This document shows, in pieces, positions 54,025-64,000 of a stretch of DNA of 64,000 nucleotides. Source of the DNA: Zygosaccharomyces rouxii (lineage: Eukaryota; Ascomycota; Saccharomycetes; Saccharomycetales; Saccharomycetaceae). A model generated the notes under the pieces. It was not told the DNA's origin, did no database searches, and was given only the letters and a program-made list of their open reading frames with translations. Positions within the stretch are counted from its first letter, which is position 1; each line of letters opens with the position of its first letter. The stretch is from NCBI RefSeq assembly GCF_000026365.1, contig NC_012996.1, positions 1,302,001 through 1,366,000 on the forward strand, written 5' to 3'. Position numbers and translations under genes: made by a program.

Positions 54025-56808
54025 TCAAATTCTTCTTTTCTTCCACCTATGCTTCGAAGGTGTGGAATCTTGTTCATCTAATAAGAGTAGCTTCTTGCGT
54101 GAACCCATTGGAGGTCTAATCTTAGTGTCACCTCTTTTGGCTATAACCGGTTTTATCGGTGATGGGTTCGTCAATTCAAGATCATCATTTAAAGAAGAGG
54201 ATAGATCAAATTCATCTGCTTCTTCATCTTTATCCTTTGAATTAGACTTGAGCTGGCGTTGAGTTGAAGGTAGTGGCGGTGGCAGCGAAGGTGCTTGGGG
54301 CTTGAACATTGGGGCTAGGTGTTCTCGTATCCTCCTTTTAGCAGGCTCTTTTCTTCCGTTACCTTGGTTCTCAGGTCGTTTTGGTTGTTTTGGAATTTGT
54401 CTCATCTCAGCCGCTTGTGCTTCAAGCTGTTTTGAATAATCATGCTCGTTTTTTTGTAAAGAAGAGACTTTTTGTTTTAACCCGGTTACTACAGCTTGCA
54501 TTTTCTCCATTTGATCCTGTAACTCCAGCTTTTCGGAAACAATATCTTGTTTATCTGATTCCAAAACAATTACTCTCTGTTTCAGACGCTTATAATCATC
54601 TGTTGTGTCCTCGAACTCCATTTTATTATCCTCTATCAACCTCTTTAAATTGCGGTTTTCTTCTTCCAATTCTAATTCATGTGCTTTTAATTGAACCATC
54701 TCCACGTTTAATTTTTGTAATTGTTCATTTATCCTCTGAATTTTGTCTAGTCGTGTTGAATTTTCTTTTTCGTACTGTTGACGTACGTCTTCGAGCTGAG
54801 CGGTACGCTGTTTTAGGGTATTGTTCTCGGACTGAAAGGCCTTAAGAAGTTCATTTTGGACTACTAGTTTATTTTCTGAATTAGCCTTTAAAGTAATATT
54901 TTCTTCATTGAGTCTTAACCACTTGTTTTTCTGTTGTTCCACTTCTGATGATATGTTTTCAATCTTACCATGCAACTCTTTCTCTATTTCCTTAAACCTG
55001 GCAAGTTCTGTTTCCTTAGAGATCAGCGAATTACATAAGTCCTCATATTGGGCCTCCTTAGTTCCTAAAGAGCTGAGTGCTTGGCTCTTTTGCAATTGTA
55101 AAGAAGAAATTTGTGATTGTAAGCCTGAAATATTTGCTTCATATTCACGACTGTTGGTTAAGCTTTCCTTATAGCTTGAAAGCTCTTGAGCCAATTTTTC
55201 CATCCATTTTTTTGATTTTATATGACCCTCGCGGACTTCATCAAAGAATCCAGGTAGTTTTTGTAAATGCTTCTGAAGGATTTCAAATGATTCAGATTGG
55301 TACTTTTGTAATCTGTCTTTGATATCTCCGGATATTGCCGTATACTCCTCAGAAGTTGTTTTTATTAGTTGGAAAGAATTAAGATTGCTGCTGTTGATTT
55401 TATCCTGAACAATTTGTAAACGATTTTCATTCTCATTTGACCATTTCTTTATCAATTCCCAAGATTCATCTTTACCTCTCCGCAACTCTGAAAATAAAGA
55501 GCTTGTGTGTGCATCAAACTTTGCGCTTTGCAACTCTGTACCTTCTTTAATACTGGTGCTTAGTTTATCGTAATATCCGTCAATTTGGTTGAATCTTCCC
55601 ATAAATTCGATAAATGATTTCTGGTAATAATCAACGAGTGATCGATTGTTCTCGCCAAAACTTGTTTTAAATTCAGATGAAATATTTGTTCTCAGAGTTC
55701 CTATGCATTCGGTTAATTTTGAAATTGATGATTCGCTGAAGTTGTTCCAATCAACGTGATAAGCGCCGATGAAGTTTGATTCCAAAATACCAATTTTTTC
55801 CAAAATTTGAGATTGGCCCTGAGATAGATTTTGTGTCAAATTCACCATCAGTTCACCCCTGATCTTACCAAATTCTTGGACTAAGGAGCTATTTTTCAGC
55901 TTCTCCTCGCTTAATTGGCCAGAGCAGCTGTCCAACTCCCTTTTCAAATACTCAATTTCTTTAACCTTTTTAGCCAATTCCGTATCTGAATCCTTCTTTA
56001 AAAATCTTAATTGGGATAGATTATTTTTCAATCCATGGATATCATCTTTATAACTTTCCACTTTTTTCAAAAGCTTATCGTAGTTTTCCTTAAATTCCTT
56101 CAATTGAGTATCTTCCTTTTTCTTTTGCTCAAAAAGTAATTTGGATTTTTCACTGAATGAATTTAAAAGTTTTTTATATTCAGCAAATCTATCCATTATT
56201 TTTTCTTTGTCACTCTGATAGCTTTGGACCTGTGTTTTCAACTTGGAATTTTCAGTCTGTACTTTATGCAATTCTTGTTTTAAATTCGAGCATATCTTTT
56301 GCGTGTTGGTAAAGGCTTCTAATAAAACATCGTTTGAAGATGCATCGATATCACATTCCCTTTCTGACCGTTGTTGTTGTGATGCTGGTAGTACTGGTAA
56401 GCTAAGATTAACGGTTTTTGCATTTATTTGATTACTATTTGGAGTACCAGAACTAGTTCCACTTTCTTCTTTGGAGATTGGTACATCTCTCACTTCCGTT
56501 ATCTCTAGATCATCCTCCTCCAGAAGTCCGCGGCCCGGTTTCTCAGCTTTGGTGGTACTCGGGTTAGGTGTACTGGATCTCAGCTGCAAGCTATGTCCAA
56601 ATTTTCCCCCGTCAGAATTAATAATTGTAGTGGCTGGAGATGTAATATCTTCCTTGTTAGAATTCAAAAACAGATCTTCCAAAGAAGAATCGCCCTCTTG
56701 CGTGTTAGAATTCTCATTTGAAGCCTCATTATCCTTCACCCGCAGCTTCGAGAATATGTTAGATCTCGGTTTGAAGCCTAAAGAACTGTCACGAAAGAAG
56801 TTCGACAT
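54025..56808 (-). CDS. ZIP1: Synaptonemal complex transverse filament protein ZIP1
   Basis: This 927-residue protein is dominated by a coiled coil from about residue 165 to 775, flanked by globular or disordered ends, as in Zip1. The N-terminal tail begins MSNFFRDSSLGFKPRSNIF, similar to Zip1, and is rich in Asn/Ser/Thr. The C-terminal 150 residues are basic and proline-rich (KRPENQGNGRKEPAKRRIR) and end in Lys/Arg, fitting attachment to the chromosome axis. Zip1 acts only in meiosis and bridges paired chromosomes. Synteny with DPP1 and YDR286C supports the call (YDR284-286). An Ume6-type URS1 lies just upstream. Confidence 0.92.
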   Translation of the reverse strand: MSNFFRDSSLGFKPRSNIFSKLRVKDNEASNENSNTQEGDSSLEDLFLNSNKEDITSPATTIINSDGGKFGHSLQLRSSTPNPSTTKAEKPGRGLLEEDDLEITEVRDVPISKEESGTSSGTPNSNQINAKTVNLSLPVLPASQQQRSERECDIDASSNDVLLEAFTNTQKICSNLKQELHKVQTENSKLKTQVQSYQSDKEKIMDRFAEYKKLLNSFSEKSKLLFEQKKKEDTQLKEFKENYDKLLKKVESYKDDIHGLKNNLSQLRFLKKDSDTELAKKVKEIEYLKRELDSCSGQLSEEKLKNSSLVQEFGKIRGELMVNLTQNLSQGQSQILEKIGILESNFIGAYHVDWNNFSESSISKLTECIGTLRTNISSEFKTSFGENNRSLVDYYQKSFIEFMGRFNQIDGYYDKLSTSIKEGTELQSAKFDAHTSSLFSELRRGKDESWELIKKWSNENENRLQIVQDKINSSNLNSFQLIKTTSEEYTAISGDIKDRLQKYQSESFEILQKHLQKLPGFFDEVREGHIKSKKWMEKLAQELSSYKESLTNSREYEANISGLQSQISSLQLQKSQALSSLGTKEAQYEDLCNSLISKETELARFKEIEKELHGKIENISSEVEQQKNKWLRLNEENITLKANSENKLVVQNELLKAFQSENNTLKQRTAQLEDVRQQYEKENSTRLDKIQRINEQLQKLNVEMVQLKAHELELEEENRNLKRLIEDNKMEFEDTTDDYKRLKQRVIVLESDKQDIVSEKLELQDQMEKMQAVVTGLKQKVSSLQKNEHDYSKQLEAQAAEMRQIPKQPKRPENQGNGRKEPAKRRIREHLAPMFKPQAPSLPPPLPSTQRQLKSNSKDKDEEADEFDLSSSLNDDLELTNPSPIKPVIAKRGDTKIRPPMGSRKKLLLLDEQDSTPSKHRWKKRRI

Positions 56809-56827
56809 GCTCTAACCCCTTGTAAAT

Positions 56828-56837
56828 TAGCCGCTGA
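56828..56837 (+). promoter_or_regulatory. URS1-like (Ume6) site at ZIP1
   Basis: TAGCCGCTGA differs from the URS1 consensus TAGCCGCCGA by one base and lies 20 bp upstream of the ZIP1 ATG. It suits an early meiotic gene, but the position is unusually close to the start codon. Confidence 0.5.
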
Positions 56838-57549
56838 AATGACTGGAAGCTTAAATTAACCTCTTGAGTTCAAACTTCTTATATAAAGAATCCAGCACCG
56901 AAGGGACTAGTTAGTTAGACCTTATTTCGATTCTAATTGGTTTTTTCACCACTTTTTGTCTCCTGGAGTTGTGATCTGTAGTTGTTGAGGTTGTTTATCA
57001 AATGTTTGGCGCTTAGAAAGCAGGGAAAAAGAGGACACCGCACTCTTTAAAACACATTTAATCAAGAAGAACCAGCACGAACCGTCATTGGGAGTTCGTA
57101 TTATTGGGAGCTAATGAGTAGGTCTCAACTGAAGCTAGAGGGAGGTTACTCTCCAAGAAACCCATCGTCAGTAGAGGATCTTTAAGATTTACATCACATT
57201 TAGCTACCGACAGTGTACAGTACGACTGTTTTGAATAGAAAATAGGTACTATAGATCATTTCAGACCTTTATCTTGGTTCAGACATGTGAGTGTTTCTCC
57301 TGTTTTTGATTAGACATCAGGGACAAAGTGTACCCTTTCGCAAGCACCGGTACTATGAAATGACAATACTGATCACAATTAAAGCAACACCCTAATCTTC
57401 TACCGGCAACGTTTTTGTATTGTTGTGATTGTTTTCAGTTGTGAGCACACGAAATATAAAAGGTTGTCCCTTCTGTTTGACGACGACAACTGGCTACAAC
57501 ACAACATATCCATTATTTCCTATCAAACAGTAATAAGCGTCAAAAGATT
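56838..57549. promoter_or_regulatory. Divergent region ZIP1/DPP1
   Basis: These 712 bp hold the ZIP1 and DPP1 promoters. No zinc-response element of the ACCTNNAAGGT type was found. No gene or repeat recognised. Confidence 0.4.
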
Positions 57550-58425
57550 ATGGCAATAAGCAGACTGTCATTTGGTAGCACTAGCCTTACGGCTACGAGC
57601 CATTGGGTGAAATGGAGAATTTCTGATTTCATTGTCTTAATCGTGAGTATAGTAATTAATGTCCCTGTTTATTATCAACATCCCTTCCAAAGGCAGTTTT
57701 ACATTGACGATTTGACTATATCCCATCCGTATACTAAACATGAACGTGTGAGTAACGGAATGTTGCTCATATACAGCCTAGTGGTTCCTACGGTGAGTAT
57801 TATAACGGTTTGGGCGCTTTTGGCCGACAAAAGACATAGGTGGCATCTACTCTATATCTCACTGCTAGGTCTGTATCTTTCCTGGTCATTAAATGTATTA
57901 TTTACCAATTATATCAAGAATTGGATTGGCAGATTGAGGCCAGATTTCTTAGCTCGCTGTGAACCTAGGGAAGGTCTTCCTAAAGATACATTATTGAATG
58001 CTGCAGATGTCTGTACTACTCAGAATGTGGAGCGCTTATTAGAAGGGTTTAGAACTACACCTTCAGGACACTCGAGTGAAAGTTTCTCTGGTTTAGGATA
58101 TCTTTACCTATGGCTATGTGGACAATTGATCACTGATCACCCACAAACTGGATTATGGCGGAAAATTGTAGCGTTTTTACCCTTACTAGGAGCTATGTTA
58201 ATTGCGTTGTCGAGAACACAGGACTATAGACATCACTTCCTTGACGTTATCCTCGGTTCTGCTATAGGGTGCTCCTTCGCTCACTACATCTATAGAAGGT
58301 ACTTCCCGGCTGTAGATAATCCCCTACCTTTCAAACCATTGTTAGATGATTCCGATGTTAACGAGTTAGATTCTACGACTCATCAACCTTTACAGGGGTC
58401 AGAGATGGCACCCTTGTCCTCTTGA
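57550..58425 (+). CDS. DPP1: Diacylglycerol pyrophosphate phosphatase DPP1
   Basis: This 291-residue vacuolar membrane enzyme of the PAP2 family removes phosphates from diacylglycerol pyrophosphate and phosphatidate. Six membrane helices are seen. The three-part active site is complete: KNWIGRLRPDF, TPSGHSSES and SRTQDYRHHFLDVILG. Length equals S. cerevisiae Dpp1 (289). The order DPP1-GCN2 is conserved (YDR284C-YDR283C), and both run in the same direction here. Confidence 0.96.
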   Translation: MAISRLSFGSTSLTATSHWVKWRISDFIVLIVSIVINVPVYYQHPFQRQFYIDDLTISHPYTKHERVSNGMLLIYSLVVPTVSIITVWALLADKRHRWHLLYISLLGLYLSWSLNVLFTNYIKNWIGRLRPDFLARCEPREGLPKDTLLNAADVCTTQNVERLLEGFRTTPSGHSSESFSGLGYLYLWLCGQLITDHPQTGLWRKIVAFLPLLGAMLIALSRTQDYRHHFLDVILGSAIGCSFAHYIYRRYFPAVDNPLPFKPLLDDSDVNELDSTTHQPLQGSEMAPLSS

Positions 58426-58442
58426 ACAGGATACTGATGCAT

Positions 58443-58443
58443 G

Positions 58444-58484
<41 letters not shown>

Positions 58485-58498
58485 TTGTGTGTTTGTGT
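58443..58498. repeat. (TA)n(TG)n microsatellite
   Basis: A TA run (58444-58466) passes into a TG run with two T insertions, in the 428-bp gap between DPP1 and GCN2. No gene lies in the gap apart from the short upstream frame at GCN2. Confidence 0.9.
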
Positions 58499-58845
58499 AC
58501 GTTATACTGTGGCTAATTGGCATACCCTGATTAAATTGGGCCTTCATTGTTAAATTGTGAGTATCATAGCTCGAAGGAAAGTCAGCCAAGATGATTCCTT
58601 GTTGAATTTCCAATTTTTTCTATTGTATAGTGAACTTTTTCTATGAAATCGATTTTTTAAAAGGCGATGATTACTTGGAAGGGGAGGTGTTCCAAAAACA
58701 AGCTAAGAACTTAAGGTTTTGGTAACTTCTAAGGCCAACAGAAGAACTTTGATTGGACCCGAAATTTTTTCCAATTATCAGTTTCCTACAAGACCAGGAA
58801 TTGGCAACCCCTTTTTAACGATTTATTTGCTCCAGCTGGATTATT

Positions 58846-63827
<4,982 letters not shown>

Positions 63828-64000
63828 TTCGATTATTATTTGCTTTCCATGATTCCAATGAGCCTGTATATATAGATATTGCATAACGTTAACCAGTAAG
63901 TAAACTTCTGATGCGCATAATGATGATGATGAACTAAAAGTAACACACGTGATTCTGTTGAAGTTTAGAATTGTAGTCAAAATTGGATCAACTCTAAAAG
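63828..64000. other. Downstream of GCN2 to window end
   Basis: These 173 bp hold the GCN2 3' end and the start of another intergenic region. A CACGTG lies at 63946-63951. No gene is recognised. Confidence 0.4.

Overview
This window is nuclear DNA from a budding yeast of the Saccharomycetaceae. The genes are compact, almost all intron-free and full-length, and nearly every product matches a Saccharomyces cerevisiae protein at similar length. The gene order points to a lineage that did not go through the yeast whole-genome duplication. Neighbours that S. cerevisiae splits between duplicated tracks lie interleaved here as single copies: EXG2 and the YDR262W-type gene with DFG16 and HMS1; SLT2, RRM3, CIC1 and COX6 with ELF1 and RCN1; INM1, YHR045W, DOG and NCP1 with RNH202, RRP45, MRX10, NSE3, ZIP1, DPP1 and GCN2. 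Base composition and protein character fit the Zygosaccharomyces/Torulaspora group, but the species is not established from sequence alone. Gene names below come from remembered protein similarity plus synteny; no search was run.

Layout. 1-9 kb: the 5' end of EXG2 (running off the left edge), DFG16, tRNA-Gly(GCC), a secreted repeat protein with a fasciclin domain, and HMS1. 9-26.9 kb: THR1, VMA16, RPN1, DAP2, SLT2, RRM3, ERC1, CIC1, ELF1 and COX6, a conserved housekeeping block matching S. cerevisiae YHR025-YHR032 and YHR051-052 plus YKL160. 26.9-29.7 kb: the only large gene-poor gap, with short repeats and Ume6-type motifs. 29.7-37 kb: RCN1, SMF2, FSH1, an INSIG-like membrane protein and YHK8. 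37-43 kb: a spliced APE2/AAP1-type aminopeptidase, INM1 and YHR045W. 43.5-64 kb: RNH202, RRP45, a PHM6-position gene, DOG, MRX10, NCP1, NSE3, INM2, YDR286C, ZIP1, DPP1 and GCN2.

The most unusual element is the gene at 3399-5786. It has a signal peptide, then 26 short segments each closed by Lys-Arg, then one FAS1 domain. The layout is that of an alpha-factor-like precursor cut by the Kex2 protease (and trimmed by Kex1 and Ste13-type peptidases), with dozens of near-identical helical peptides as possible products. A second notable element is a spliced leader exon on the M1 aminopeptidase gene. Its 3' splice site overlaps the start codon of the shorter cytosolic form, so one gene appears to encode both forms that S. 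cerevisiae divides between APE2 and AAP1. Third, the HMS1 homologue is about twice the S. cerevisiae length and appears to keep an SREBP-like membrane hairpin after its bHLH domain.

The other genes are ordinary cellular functions: cell-wall integrity and pH sensing (SLT2, DFG16, EXG2), proteasome (RPN1), ribosome assembly and RNA decay (CIC1, RRP45), genome maintenance and meiosis (RRM3, RNH202, NSE3, ZIP1), amino-acid synthesis and its control (THR1, GCN2), and lipid and inositol metabolism (NCP1, DPP1, INM1, INM2, YHR045W). No transposon, LTR, centromere, rRNA or CRISPR array was recognised.
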